A stretch of DNA of 64,000 nt from Paeniglutamicibacter kerguelensis (GTDB taxonomy: Bacteria > Actinomycetota > Actinomycetes > Actinomycetales > Micrococcaceae): NCBI RefSeq assembly GCF_017876535.1, contig NZ_JAGIOF010000001.1, positions 1,364,001 to 1,428,000 on the forward strand, given 5' to 3'. A program made the translations under genes and the position numbers. The notes below the pieces were generated by a model. It saw nothing but the letters and a program-made list of their open reading frames with translations, had not been told where the DNA came from and did not search any database. Shown one piece after another: positions 36,718-45,849 of this stretch (position 1 is its first letter; the number at the start of each line of letters is the position of its first letter).

Positions 36718-36734
36718 GAAAACGATGCGGGCCC

Positions 36735-37691
36735 TTAGCCGCGGATGTCGTCGAAGAGCAGGGTGGAGATGTAGCGCTCACCGAAGTCGGGGATCACGGC
36801 AACAATCAGCTTGCCGGCGTTTTCCTCGCGGGCAGCGACCTGCAGGGCGCCCCAGACGGCGGCGCCGCCGGAGATGCCGCCCAGGATGCCTTCCTGCGTG
36901 CCGAGCGCACGGGCCACCGACACCGAGTCGTCGATCGCGGCGTCAAGCACCTCATCGTACAGCTCGGTGTCCAGCACCTCGGGAATGAAGTTGGCGCCCA
37001 GGCCCTGGATCTTGTGCGGGCCCGGCTTGCCGCCGTTGAGGATGGCCGAGTCCTTCGGCTCCACGGCGATGACCTGCAGTCCCGGCTTCTGCCGCTTCAG
37101 GAAGCGGCCGGCACCGGTGATGGTGCCGCCGGTGCCGATGCCCGCGACGAGGATGTCGATCTCGCCGTCGGTGTCTTCCCAGATCTCCGGGCCGGTGGTG
37201 GCCTCGTGGATGTTCGGGTTGGCGATGTTGGCGAACTGCTGCGCCCAGATGGCGTTCTCCGTGGTCGCCACGATCTCCTTGGCCTTCTCCACGGCTCCGC
37301 GCATGCCCTCGGAGCCCGGGGTCAGCACGATCTCGGCGCCGAAGGCACGCAGCATGACGCGGCGCTCGGTGCTCATGGTCTCCGGCATAGTCAGCACAAC
37401 CTTGTAGCCGCGTGCCGCGCCGACCATGGCCAGGGCGATGCCGGTGTTGCCGGAGGTGCCCTCCACGATGGTTCCGCCCGGCTTCAGCGCGCCCGATTCC
37501 TCGGCGGCGTTCACGATGGCCACGCCGATGCGGTCCTTGACCGAGTTTGCCGGGTTGTAGAACTCAAGCTTCACCGCGATGTTGCCCGGCAGGCCCTCAG
37601 CCAGGCGGTTCAACCGCACCAGCGGGGTGCGGCCGACGATTTCGGTGACGTCGTTGTAGATCTTCGACATGGTTGATGTGTCCTTAGCCAT
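36735..37691 (-). CDS. cysK: Cysteine synthase A (O-acetylserine sulfhydrylase)
   Basis: A PLP enzyme of 311 or 318 residues that makes cysteine from O-acetylserine and sulfide. The PLP lysine is in [11 protein letters not shown]. The substrate loop is [12 protein letters not shown] and the phosphate loop is [10 protein letters not shown]. It has two possible starts: ATG 37691 (MAKDTST...) and ATG 37670 (MSKIYND, the family-like N-terminus). Each is preceded by the same AAGGACACATCMACC sequence, so the leader was duplicated and the outer ATG may add seven residues. Confidence 0.95.
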   Translation of the reverse strand: MAKDTSTMSKIYNDVTEIVGRTPLVRLNRLAEGLPGNIAVKLEFYNPANSVKDRIGVAIVNAAEESGALKPGGTIVEGTSGNTGIALAMVGAARGYKVVLTMPETMSTERRVMLRAFGAEIVLTPGSEGMRGAVEKAKEIVATTENAIWAQQFANIANPNIHEATTGPEIWEDTDGEIDILVAGIGTGGTITGAGRFLKRQKPGLQVIAVEPKDSAILNGGKPGPHKIQGLGANFIPEVLDTELYDEVLDAAIDDSVSVARALGTQEGILGGISGGAAVWGALQVAAREENAGKLIVAVIPDFGERYISTLLFDDIRG

Positions 37692-37763
37692 GGTGGATGT
37701 GTCCTTACATGCAAGCGGTCCCGCAGGGTTGAACCGTGGTCAAGTGGTTGGCTATAAGCCTAG

Positions 37764-38378
37764 TCAGCTGCGAGGCGTGGCGGGTTCTTCAAGCCACGCG
37801 GCGTAATATTTCCTTGCTTTCGCGAGTTTCGGGTCAATAATGACCCGGCAGTAGCCCTCGCCCGGGAAACGGTTGTAGTAATCCTGGTGGATGCCCTCGG
37901 CCACAAAGAAGTCGGCGGGTTCCTCGAACACCGTCACGATCGGATCGGCGTACAACCCGGCGAACTTCCGCATGGATTCGCGGAAAAGCTCCTCTTGGGC
38001 GTCATCCAGCGGGTACATCGCCGAACGGTATTGCGTGCCCACGTCGTAACCCTGCCGGTTCAGCGTGGTGGGGTTGTGCATGGTGAAGAACATGTCAAGA
38101 ATGACTTCCTCGGGCACGATCGCCGGGTCGAATGTTACGGCGACCGCTTCCGCATGACCGGTGGTTCCCGAGCAGACCGACCTGTAGTGGGGTGCCGGGT
38201 CGTCCCCGCCGGTGTAGCCGGAAATGACCGAGGTCACCCCGCGGGTCCGCTGGTACACCGCGTCCAAACACCAAAAACAGCCGCCTGCTAGGAGAAAGGT
38301 GCGCAGCTGCTGCCCGTCCCCGCCGACCGTGGTCGGCGAAAAGCGGATCGGGGTCGCGGAGATTGAAAAATCGTTCAC
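37764..38378 (-). CDS. msrA: Peptide methionine-S-sulfoxide reductase A
   Basis: A 204-residue enzyme that repairs oxidised methionine. The catalytic cysteine is in LAGGCFWCLDAVYQ. ISGYTGGD, HAEAVAVTFDP, NPTTLNRQGYDVGTQYRS and the C-terminal region complete the family pattern. The start is taken as GTG 38378 (VNDFSIS); upstream codons read through an unlike, Pro/Cys-rich sequence. The divergent Nif3 gene begins 114 bases away. Confidence 0.93.
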   Translation of the reverse strand: MNDFSISATPIRFSPTTVGGDGQQLRTFLLAGGCFWCLDAVYQRTRGVTSVISGYTGGDDPAPHYRSVCSGTTGHAEAVAVTFDPAIVPEEVILDMFFTMHNPTTLNRQGYDVGTQYRSAMYPLDDAQEELFRESMRKFAGLYADPIVTVFEEPADFFVAEGIHQDYYNRFPGEGYCRVIIDPKLAKARKYYAAWLEEPATPRS

Positions 38379-38492
38379 ATGGATACTCAAGCACGGGGCG
38401 CGGCATTTCATTCCCGGACCCGTACCCGGACATGCGCCCAAATCATTGCCGGGCATGCGTCCAAAGCGCGCCAATCCGGTTACGGTAGATGC

Positions 38493-39638
38493 ATGCAAAG
38501 CAACAAGGGACAGCCACACGGCATGCGTATCGTCTCCGACCAGGCGGACCCGGAAGGGGTCGGCCAGGCCTCCGGAACCATGCCCGCATCCGATCCCGGG
38601 GCCATGGCCGCCGTGCCTGGCAACGTTTCAACGCTGCCCGGCGAGCCCGGCCAGGCCGGCACCGCGGCGCCCGCTGCAGGTTTGACCGATGTTGCCGAGC
38701 CGGCATCGGCAACCGCCGGTGCCGTGGCCGCCGCCCCTGCGGACGACGGCGTAGACGACCGGGTCCAGGACGAAGAGCTCGCCGACGATCCTGCCCCCGT
38801 GCTGACCACCCCCACGCTTGGCGAGGTGCTGCTGGCCATCGAGGAACTCTGGCCATCGTCGCTGGCCGAGAGCTGGGACGCCGTCGGACCCGTCGTGGGG
38901 CGCCCCGAACGCCCGGTGCGCCGCATCATGTTTGCCGTCGATCCCACGCTCGAGGTGATCGCCGACGCCGTCTCGCGCGGCACCGACCTGTTGGTCACGC
39001 ACCACCCGCTGCTGCTCAAGTCCGTGAACTCCGTTGCCGCAACGGGCTTCAAGGGCGAGGCCGTGCACCTCTTGATCGAATCCGGTTGCGCCCTGGTCAC
39101 CGCGCACACCAACGCCGACTCGGCGCTCGGCGGCGTCTCCGACGTGCTTGCCGACATCCTGGGCGTCACGGACACCAAGCCACTGGCACCCTCCAGCGCC
39201 GGCCTGCCCGAGGAGGGCATCGGCCGCGTCGGCATGCTTCCCGAACCGATGCTGCTGCAGGAATTCGCCAGCCGCGTCTTCTCCGCGCTGCCCTCGGTGG
39301 CCGGGGGAGTGCGCGTCGCGGGCGAGCGTGCCGGAATCGTCCAGAAGGTCGCCGTCTGCGGCGGCGCCGGCGATTCGCTCTTCGACGCGGTGCGTGATTC
39401 GGAGGCCGACGTCTACGTGACCGCCGACCTGCGCCACCACCCCGCATCCGAGGCCCGCGAGGCCTCGCTGAACGGCAAGCCGTACCTGATCGACGTATCC
39501 CACTTCGCCAGCGAATGGCTGTGGCTGCCCTCGGCGGCCGACGCCCTGGTCAATGTGCTGCACGACCTGGGCCACTCGGTCGAGGCCGAGGTTTCCAAGA
39601 TCAACTCCGATCCGTGGGACTTCATTCTCACCCCGTAG
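38493..39638 (+). CDS. Nif3-like dinuclear metal hydrolase family protein
   Basis: A 381-residue member of the Nif3/YbgI family, annotated as GTP cyclohydrolase 1 type 2 homologue but of uncertain role. The core (about 105-380) has ESWDAVGPVVGRP, DLLVTHHPLLL, VTAHTNADSALGGVSD, VAVCGGAGDSLFDA, YVTADLRHH and DVSHFASEW. About 100 N-terminal residues are a low-complexity Ala/Pro/Gly/Asp-rich extension that is absent from typical members. TACGGT 6 bases before the ATG suggests a leaderless mRNA. Confidence 0.9.
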   Translation: MQSNKGQPHGMRIVSDQADPEGVGQASGTMPASDPGAMAAVPGNVSTLPGEPGQAGTAAPAAGLTDVAEPASATAGAVAAAPADDGVDDRVQDEELADDPAPVLTTPTLGEVLLAIEELWPSSLAESWDAVGPVVGRPERPVRRIMFAVDPTLEVIADAVSRGTDLLVTHHPLLLKSVNSVAATGFKGEAVHLLIESGCALVTAHTNADSALGGVSDVLADILGVTDTKPLAPSSAGLPEEGIGRVGMLPEPMLLQEFASRVFSALPSVAGGVRVAGERAGIVQKVAVCGGAGDSLFDAVRDSEADVYVTADLRHHPASEAREASLNGKPYLIDVSHFASEWLWLPSAADALVNVLHDLGHSVEAEVSKINSDPWDFILTP

Positions 39639-39722
39639 CGCAGTTGCCTGACCGCTTGACGCTTATCCACATCCCGGGGCCGACGCCCCCGGCTGCAGTC
39701 CGTCGCGCCCATAGTGGATGCC

Positions 39723-41444
39723 ATGTCCACCATGGCACAAGGCGACTGCGGTGATACGCCGGTCGACAAAACCACTTCGGCGGTGCTGGCCGCAATCCGC
39801 GGGGTCCTGAGCGCGGCCAACCCAGCGGCCCCGGTCGACGACCTGCGCATCCTGGCCGTGCTCGGCCCCGTTCTCAGCACGACGGCGGATCGGGCCATGC
39901 GCGGCATCAAGGGTTCGCCGGTGCAGGCGGCGGCCTTCGCCCATTTTGCCGAACAGCCCTACCGCGTCGCCGGCTACGCACAGATCCTCTCCGCGGGCGC
40001 CTGTGTCGAGGCCGATGCCCACACCTGCGCCGAGGAACCGCTGGCCGAGCTGAACCAGGTGCTTGGACGTGGCGACGAATTCGCGGCCGGCACCCTGGCG
40101 CTGCCCGTGGACCAGACCATCCCGGCCGGCAGGAAGCCGCTGAACCGCGACACCGCGGACCTGCTCAAGAACCTGCTCAGGCTGACGTACTTCCAGGCCA
40201 AGCACCGCGTGGATAGCTACGAAAAACTGCTGCCGCACCGCGGACCCGGCGGGTCCGTGCGGCAACCCGAATTCCCCAGGCTCGGAGAAATCCTCCGGGA
40301 CGCGGTGGCCGACCCGCGGCTCATCGCCAACACCGCAGGGAAACTCGGTTCGATGGCCCCGGCACTGGAGGCGCAGCCCAACCCCGCCGAGTCCGCCGCG
40401 GAACTGGAGGCCGTCGCCGCTCGGGCCGTCACCGACCAGGACGCCGGTACCGTGGGCCGGATGCTCAGGGAAGCCAACGTCAGGCTCGATGAGACAGCGA
40501 TCGAACGCGACGAGGCAGCCATCCGACCCTTCCTCGGCCTGCGTTTCCGCGGCAAGAAACCCACCGGATACCAATGGGAGTTGACGACGGATGCCGAGGG
40601 GAACGAGCTGCTTACTACCCTGGCCGACGACCTGAACAATCCGCGCACGGCCTCCGGCGATCGGATCAGCCCACCATCCGGCCCGCCATCAGGCCCGGCC
40701 GCCGGGCAACCGGCGCGGCCGATTCCGGAATGGGCCGTTGGCTCGGGCATCCCGCCCGAAGACCGTCCTCGCGAGGGCTTCACCGACGTGGGCCAGCCAT
40801 CGTCCACCACGGACCGGGATACGCTGCCCGGGGAGAGACCGGCGGAGGCCAACGCCCGGGCGCGGGCGCAGCGCTTGCTGCAGGCGGTGCTCGATGCAGT
40901 CCGGACAGGCTCCAACCCCGGCGTCACCGCGGATCCCGGGATGTCCATGAACTCCCGTGTGGACATGCTTGTCATGATCGACTACGACTCACTCACCGGT
41001 GCGTCGGAGGCGCCCGGGCTCACCGGCCACGGCGACTACTTGGCCGCGGCCACCGCCCGGCGGCTGGCCTGCAACGCCGGCATCCTTCCGCTGGTCATGG
41101 GCGGCAACAGCCAGCCGTTGGACCTCGGCCGCAAGCGGCGCTTCTTCACCAAGGGCCAAAAGCGGGCGATCGCGGCGCGGGACCGCGGTTGCATCAATCC
41201 CGGCTGCTCGATGGCCGTGAACCGAACCGAGGCCCACCATATCGACCCGTGGTCGCAGGGCGGCCAAACCCGTGTCAACAAGGGCGTGCTGCTCTGCGTC
41301 GGCTGCCATTCCGCACACCACGCCGGGCACTTCGGGATCGAGTTCATCAAGGACATCCCGTTCGTGGTGCTGCCGGTCTCGCGGGACCCGCTGCAAAGAC
41401 CTATGCGGAACTGGGTTTTCCACCCGGAATCCGCCGCCGCCTGA
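39723..41444 (+). CDS. DUF222 / HNH endonuclease family protein
   Basis: A 573-residue protein with an N-terminal DUF222 region (about 20-300) and a C-terminal HNH nuclease. The HNH block has CINPGCSMAVNRTEAHHID, PWSQGGQTRVNKGVLLC and VGCHSAHH, with the zinc cysteines and catalytic His present. The middle is Pro-rich (PPSGPPSGPAAGQP) and probably disordered. Many such genes occur in Micrococcaceae. Whether they act on phage DNA or as selfish elements is not established. Confidence 0.87.
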   Translation: MSTMAQGDCGDTPVDKTTSAVLAAIRGVLSAANPAAPVDDLRILAVLGPVLSTTADRAMRGIKGSPVQAAAFAHFAEQPYRVAGYAQILSAGACVEADAHTCAEEPLAELNQVLGRGDEFAAGTLALPVDQTIPAGRKPLNRDTADLLKNLLRLTYFQAKHRVDSYEKLLPHRGPGGSVRQPEFPRLGEILRDAVADPRLIANTAGKLGSMAPALEAQPNPAESAAELEAVAARAVTDQDAGTVGRMLREANVRLDETAIERDEAAIRPFLGLRFRGKKPTGYQWELTTDAEGNELLTTLADDLNNPRTASGDRISPPSGPPSGPAAGQPARPIPEWAVGSGIPPEDRPREGFTDVGQPSSTTDRDTLPGERPAEANARARAQRLLQAVLDAVRTGSNPGVTADPGMSMNSRVDMLVMIDYDSLTGASEAPGLTGHGDYLAAATARRLACNAGILPLVMGGNSQPLDLGRKRRFFTKGQKRAIAARDRGCINPGCSMAVNRTEAHHIDPWSQGGQTRVNKGVLLCVGCHSAHHAGHFGIEFIKDIPFVVLPVSRDPLQRPMRNWVFHPESAAA

Positions 41445-41604
41445 AAACCCACGCAATCGCCCGAACCGCAATGCCGCCGTCCGCCACCCCGGCGGGTCGA
41501 CCACCCTGCGCCCGCCCCCTGCACACTAATGTTGTGGCTAAGCGATCACCGATCGCCTCGTGCCCGCGGCTTAGGCGGGCACCGAGCGTATTGCGGAGGA
41601 CACC

Positions 41605-42345
41605 ATGGCAAAGGCAGCACCGGCGGAACAACTTCGACTCCTGGACCTGGCCCGGCTCGATTCGGAAATCACCAAGCTCAAGCGCACCGTCACCGAGGCC
41701 TCCAGAGATGCCGAGGTCGACGCAGCGCAGGCACGGTTCACCGAGTCCGGCACCTCGCTGGCCGAGGTCCTCGCCCGCCTCACCACGCAGCAGGCCGCGC
41801 TGAAGGACTCCGAGGTCGCCGTCGAGAAGGTCACCGCGCACATCAACAAGGACCAGAAGCGGATCGACACCAACGCGGGTTCCGCCAGCGACATGATGGC
41901 GCTGTCCCACGAGGTCGAATCGCTCACCAAGCGCCGCGGCGACCTCGAGGACGCCGAACTGGAGATCATGGGCGACCTGGAGGACCTGCAGGCCGAGCAC
42001 GACGCCGCGGCGGCACTCAACACCCAGCGATCCGCCGAGCTCGACGCCCACACGGCCCGCCGCGATGCGGCCGTCGCCGCGCTGAAGGAGGAGCTCGCAG
42101 CCGTCGAGGTCAGGCGCAGGGAAGCTGCAGCCACCTTCGACGAGGGCCTGTTCACCATATACGAGCGCATCCGCACCCGCTCGGGCATCGGTGCGGCCCG
42201 GCTCTTCCACGGCACCTCGGAGGCCAGCGGGATCGCCCTGGCTCCGGGCGACCTCGCGGAGATCAAGGCGGCCCCCGCCGACGAAATCGTCTTCTGCCCC
42301 GACACCGGCGCGATCCTGGTCCGCAGCAGCGAATGGGGCGCGTAG
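41605..42345 (+). CDS. CdsZ/DUF164-type coiled-coil protein with eroded zinc ribbon
   Basis: A 246-residue protein. A long antiparallel coiled coil (about 8-185; LDLARLDSEITKLKR, VEKVTAHINKDQKRIDT, HEVESLTKRRGDLEDAE) is followed by a C-terminal zf-RING_7-like region. That region normally has two CxxC knuckles, but here it reads GAARLFHGTSEASG then EIVFCPDTGAILVRSSEW, leaving a single cysteine, so zinc binding is unlikely. GGAGG precedes the ATG. The VOC gene overlaps its 3' end. Confidence 0.85.
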   Translation: MAKAAPAEQLRLLDLARLDSEITKLKRTVTEASRDAEVDAAQARFTESGTSLAEVLARLTTQQAALKDSEVAVEKVTAHINKDQKRIDTNAGSASDMMALSHEVESLTKRRGDLEDAELEIMGDLEDLQAEHDAAAALNTQRSAELDAHTARRDAAVAALKEELAAVEVRRREAAATFDEGLFTIYERIRTRSGIGAARLFHGTSEASGIALAPGDLAEIKAAPADEIVFCPDTGAILVRSSEWGA

Positions 42346-42818
42346 GCCCGTCGGGCACACCCGCGAACCACGCCGTGGCCGATTCCCCGGGTTCGGAACC
42401 GGCCACGGAAAGCGTGGCCGTCCCGCGCAGCGGCCGCCTGCACCACACCGAAATCTGGGTCCGCGACCTCGAGGCGTCCCGCGCCACCGTCGGCTGGCTG
42501 CTGGAGCAGCTTGGCTATGGCCCGGGGGAGCCCTGGGCCAACGGCACGAGCTACCATGGGGCGAACGACTACATCGTTCTTGAATCGGGTCCAGACGTCC
42601 TTCCAGTTGCGCACCAACGCTGCGCCCCGGGGGTCAACCACCTGGCGTTCGCCGCCGGGAGCCGGAAGCGCGTAGACGGGCTTGCCGCCGCGGCCATCCA
42701 GCGTGGATTCCGGCTGCTCTTCGCGGACGCCCACCCGTACGCCGGCGGCCCGCAGCATTACGCCGCGTACCTTGCCGATCCGGACGGATTCGAGTTCGAG
42801 CTGGTAGCCGGCGACTAG
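42333..42818 (+). CDS. VOC/glyoxalase-fold protein
   Basis: About 161 residues, one vicinal-oxygen-chelate domain: LHHTEIWVRDLEASRATVGWL, DYIVLESGPD, GVNHLAFAAGSRKRVDGL, YAAYLADPDGFEFELVA. Metal-site candidates are the His in LHHTE and HLAF and the Glu in FEFE. The chosen ATG (42333) overlaps the upstream gene by 13 bases. A GTG at 42374 would trim a Ser/Ala-rich leader. The substrate is unknown. Confidence 0.75.
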   Translation: MGRVGPSGTPANHAVADSPGSEPATESVAVPRSGRLHHTEIWVRDLEASRATVGWLLEQLGYGPGEPWANGTSYHGANDYIVLESGPDVLPVAHQRCAPGVNHLAFAAGSRKRVDGLAAAAIQRGFRLLFADAHPYAGGPQHYAAYLADPDGFEFELVAGD

Positions 42819-42926
42819 GACGACTAGGACGGCCCGGCCGCCCGGAATGCTCGGAGTCCGCTCAATGCGCCATCCGGGCAGCCCGGCCACCGGCAGGCAT
42901 CCAAGCCGACGCAGTTCCGGCGGCTG

Positions 42927-43712
42927 CTAGCCCACGGCCCTGAACGCGTGGTCCTCGGGCAGGATGATGTTCAGCTGGTGCGCCTTGCGTGCGGTGCCCG
43001 GCACGAGTTCCGCCTCCCAGCGTTCCCGCGCCGCCGCCAGCAACTCCTCGGGCGTTGCCACCTCGGTGCCGCGGGTGAGCAGGTGCGCAGCCAGCTCGCC
43101 GCGAGTGTGCTTGGCAAAGTGGGAAACGACCTTGCGCACCCCGCCACGCAGCTGGAACACCGAAACACCGACCGTCTGCCCGGGGGCGGGGACCCAAGCC
43201 GCCGCATAGGTGCTGGAACGGCAATCGACCACCAGTTCGCCGGCGGCCCGTTCGTTGAGCACAGGGGTCAGCTTCGGCTTCCACCAGCTGGCGAGCTTGC
43301 CGATTTCCGGCAGCTTCACCGACATCGACAACCTGTACGCCGGGATCCGGTCCGCGAAGCCGACGGCACCCCAGAGCGCGGAGATCACCAGGATGCTTCG
43401 GTCCGCCAAGCGCTGCTGGTTGGCATCGAGCCTGTCGTAGCCCAGCGCCTCAAAGAGTACCCCGGTGTAGACCGAGTGTGCGGCGGCCGCAGGCTCCCTG
43501 TGCAGCTGGATGTTGCGGGTGACCTCCTCGACCAGCGACTTGCCCACGCCGAGCACCTCGAGGGCATCCCCGCCGCGTGAGACCTCGGCCAGCACGTCCA
43601 GGAGCTGGTGGCGATGCGCGTTCAGTTCCGGGAACTGCAGGGCATCTGCATTGAACGGTTCGCCGCTTGAAGCGGGTTGTTTGCCCTCGGAGGGCGGAAG
43701 CAAGATCAGCAC
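42927..43712 (-). CDS. yaaA: YaaA-type peroxide stress protein (DUF328)
   Basis: A 261-residue DNA-binding peroxide-stress protein of the YaaA family. It begins LILLPPSEGKQPASSG and contains LYTGVLFEALG-like YTGVLFEALGYD, SALWGAVGFADRIPAYRLSM and ELVVDCRSSTYAAAW. The start is a GTG with TAGGAT 6 bases upstream and no ribosome site, consistent with a leaderless mRNA. It is divergent from rnpB. Confidence 0.9.
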   Translation of the reverse strand: MLILLPPSEGKQPASSGEPFNADALQFPELNAHRHQLLDVLAEVSRGGDALEVLGVGKSLVEEVTRNIQLHREPAAAAHSVYTGVLFEALGYDRLDANQQRLADRSILVISALWGAVGFADRIPAYRLSMSVKLPEIGKLASWWKPKLTPVLNERAAGELVVDCRSSTYAAAWVPAPGQTVGVSVFQLRGGVRKVVSHFAKHTRGELAAHLLTRGTEVATPEELLAAARERWEAELVPGTARKAHQLNIILPEDHAFRAVG

Positions 43713-43830
43713 CCATCGATCCTAATCGCCCGGCGACCCAAACCCGTTTTCGTGAATTGAAGGGACCGACTGCCGGGCTGCAGCCCCCAAGGTGCAAACC
43801 ACGATCCAAAAGCGACTAGACTTGAACGCT

Positions 43831-44198
43831 GGACGGGATGGCCGGACGATCGCGTGCCACGCAAGTGGCCCGAGGAACGTCCGGGCTCCACAGAACAGGG
43901 TGGTGGGTAACGCCCACTCGGGGTAACCCGCAGGCCAGTGCCACAGAGAATAGACCGCCCGCATTCGTGCGGGTAAGGGTGAAACGGTGGTGTAAGAGAC
44001 CACCAGCGCCTCAGGTGACTGGGGCGGCTAGGTAAACCCCACCCGGAGCAAGGTCAGACAGACTACTGGGTTGTTCGCTCAATGTAGTCGGGTGGACTGC
44101 TTGAGGGTGTCGGCAACGGCACTTCTAGATAGATGATCGTCACCGCGATTCGGGTAACCGACCGCGGCACAAAACCCGGCGTACAGGCCATCCCGTCC
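43831..44198 (+). ncRNA. rnpB: RNase P RNA, bacterial type A
   Basis: The 5' end GGACGGGATGGCC pairs with the 3' end GGCCATCCCGTCC (P1). The conserved core CGAGGAACGTCCGGGCTCCACAG begins near 43871. AGGGTGGTGGGTAACG, AGGGTGAAACGGTGG, TAGGTAAACCCC and the closing ACAAAACCCGGCGTACAGG fit the universal CR-I/CR-V elements. It processes the 5' ends of tRNA precursors. Confidence 0.96.
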
Positions 44199-44751
44199 AT
44201 TCAAATCCCCTTCCATCCCTTGAAATTACGGGGAAGTAGGGGTTTTCGTTTCCTGCTCCTATGACCGTTCGTCGTCGAATACGGATATTTGTTGGCACTT
44301 CTGGCGTGCACCCAGAATGCCCCCGGTCGAACCGCTGCGGAGCGGCCATTTGGCACTGGCACGCCAGAACCGATGTCCTGGCGCCTGGCACATCGTCACC
44401 CCATAGAAGGTTGGCGGGTCCGAGAGGGAAACCGAGCCGCCGCTTGATCTAGAGCCTAGATGACAGCGTCCCGGTGATCACGACGGTGATGCTGGGCGTG
44501 TAGCTGGCGCTCCATCATTTGCCGTATTGCCTAGGTGCTCCACCCAAGTGGTTTTCGGGCTGCATTCAGTTTCTAGGAACTTGAGGGGTTCGTATTCCCT
44601 TAGACCGACGAGGGTCGCGCCGAAGTCGAATCCAGAGATGCGTTTCTCTTCGATTTGCGTTGAAATCGTTATTCCTAGTCAGCAGCTTGCTTTTAACTTC
44701 AAAGTGTTAGGGTTATGGTTCATCTCACTCTCACCATTCATTGGGGAAACT
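44199..44751. other. Gene-free stretch with one long hairpin
   Basis: No supported gene is visible. An 11-bp inverted repeat, TTCTGGCGTGC (44299-44309) / GCACGCCAGAA (44359-44369), flanks 49 bases. The last 50 bases form the leader of the secreted protein. Confidence 0.5.
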
Positions 44752-45570
44752 ATGTCTCGACGCATTTTTGCGCCACTCCTGGCGCTCACCATGTCGGCAG
44801 GGCTAGTCATCGGCGGCACATTGCCCGCCAATGCCGCTCCGGTCGCACCGACTGCCGCCGTTCAAGCTGCGAAGCCGGCGCCGCACAAGGTCGCGATCAG
44901 CAAGATCAAGACCGCCAAGGTGAACAAGAAGACGAAGAAGGCCACCGTCAAGCCCTCTGTGAAGTCCTCCGGCAAGGTCAAGGTCTCCTCGTCCAAGATC
45001 ACCGTGAAGCAGGGTAAGAAGACCGTTGCGAAGAACGTGTCCTCGGCCAAGCTCAAGGCGGGCAAGTACTCGGTCACGACAACTGCCAAGTACAAGACCT
45101 GGACCAGCAAGACGACCAGCAAGGCTGTCACCACCAAGAAGCTCGTTGCCAAGAAGGGCAGCAACGTTGCGGTCACCTGCAAGTTCAAGAACTCGGTGTC
45201 AGATGTAGCGCCCCTTGGCTTTTTCACAGGAGATCCTGCCGATAAAGACGGGGTGGAAATCCTTCTCGTGACGACCACCTGCACCGGAGGATTCGACGGC
45301 TCCTTCGAGGTTCACGGAATCAGCGCCCCGGCAACGGAGGGAAACATCGCACTGGAAGCCGCTGGCTACTACGGCTGGGATTCGGCAGTCGACCCGGGTG
45401 GAAACCTGGGCGCCTTCGTTCCGGAGAAGGCCGGCGAGACGGCCAAGCTGAACGTCCTGTCGCCGAAGGACCTGTACAAGTCCACCAACACCGTTCAGAA
45501 GACCACCTCCAAGGTATGGTCGAAAGAACAGACCAAGACGATGAAGCAGACGTTGACCGTAAAGAAGTAG
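44752..45570 (+). CDS. Lysine-rich secreted protein of unknown function
   Basis: 272 residues. The signal peptide is MSRRIFAPLLALTMSAGLVI with cleavage near ANA-AP. Mature residues to about 150 are dominated by Lys/Thr/Ser/Val in short repeating beta-like units (KTAKVNKKTKKATVKPSVK, SSKITVKQGKKTVAKN). A non-repetitive domain with two cysteine-containing segments (VTCKFKNSVSD, LLVTTTCTGGFDG) and a basic tail follow. The very high charge suggests binding to an anionic surface polymer or DNA; that is inference. GGGGAA precedes the ATG. Confidence 0.8.
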   Translation: MSRRIFAPLLALTMSAGLVIGGTLPANAAPVAPTAAVQAAKPAPHKVAISKIKTAKVNKKTKKATVKPSVKSSGKVKVSSSKITVKQGKKTVAKNVSSAKLKAGKYSVTTTAKYKTWTSKTTSKAVTTKKLVAKKGSNVAVTCKFKNSVSDVAPLGFFTGDPADKDGVEILLVTTTCTGGFDGSFEVHGISAPATEGNIALEAAGYYGWDSAVDPGGNLGAFVPEKAGETAKLNVLSPKDLYKSTNTVQKTTSKVWSKEQTKTMKQTLTVKK

Positions 45571-45586
45571 CAGCGGTTCGTTCGTG

Positions 45587-45624
45587 AAGGCGCCGGCTGG
45601 GGTTACCCGGTCGGCGCCTTCTTT
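45587..45624 (+). terminator. Terminator of the secreted protein gene
   Basis: AAGGCGCCG (45587-45595) / CGGCGCCTT (45612-45620), followed by CTTTG. Confidence 0.75.
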
Positions 45625-45849
45625 GTTCCCCTGGAACTGTGCAGATTTAGTGTGAAATTGATAAACGGGGTGGGTTCCGAGGCGAAGGCACCGTCGGCAC
45701 CACTCTTCGTGGCTTTGGAGGCCTATATGGCCGGGCGCGTTTCCGTCCCTATTTTCATTCTTCGACCGTTTTTGGGGATCCTATGGTCCTCTGCCGGCAG
45801 TGAAATCCGGGCCGGTCCCAGGTGCTCCTTACCCCCTCCCGGGGTTCAG

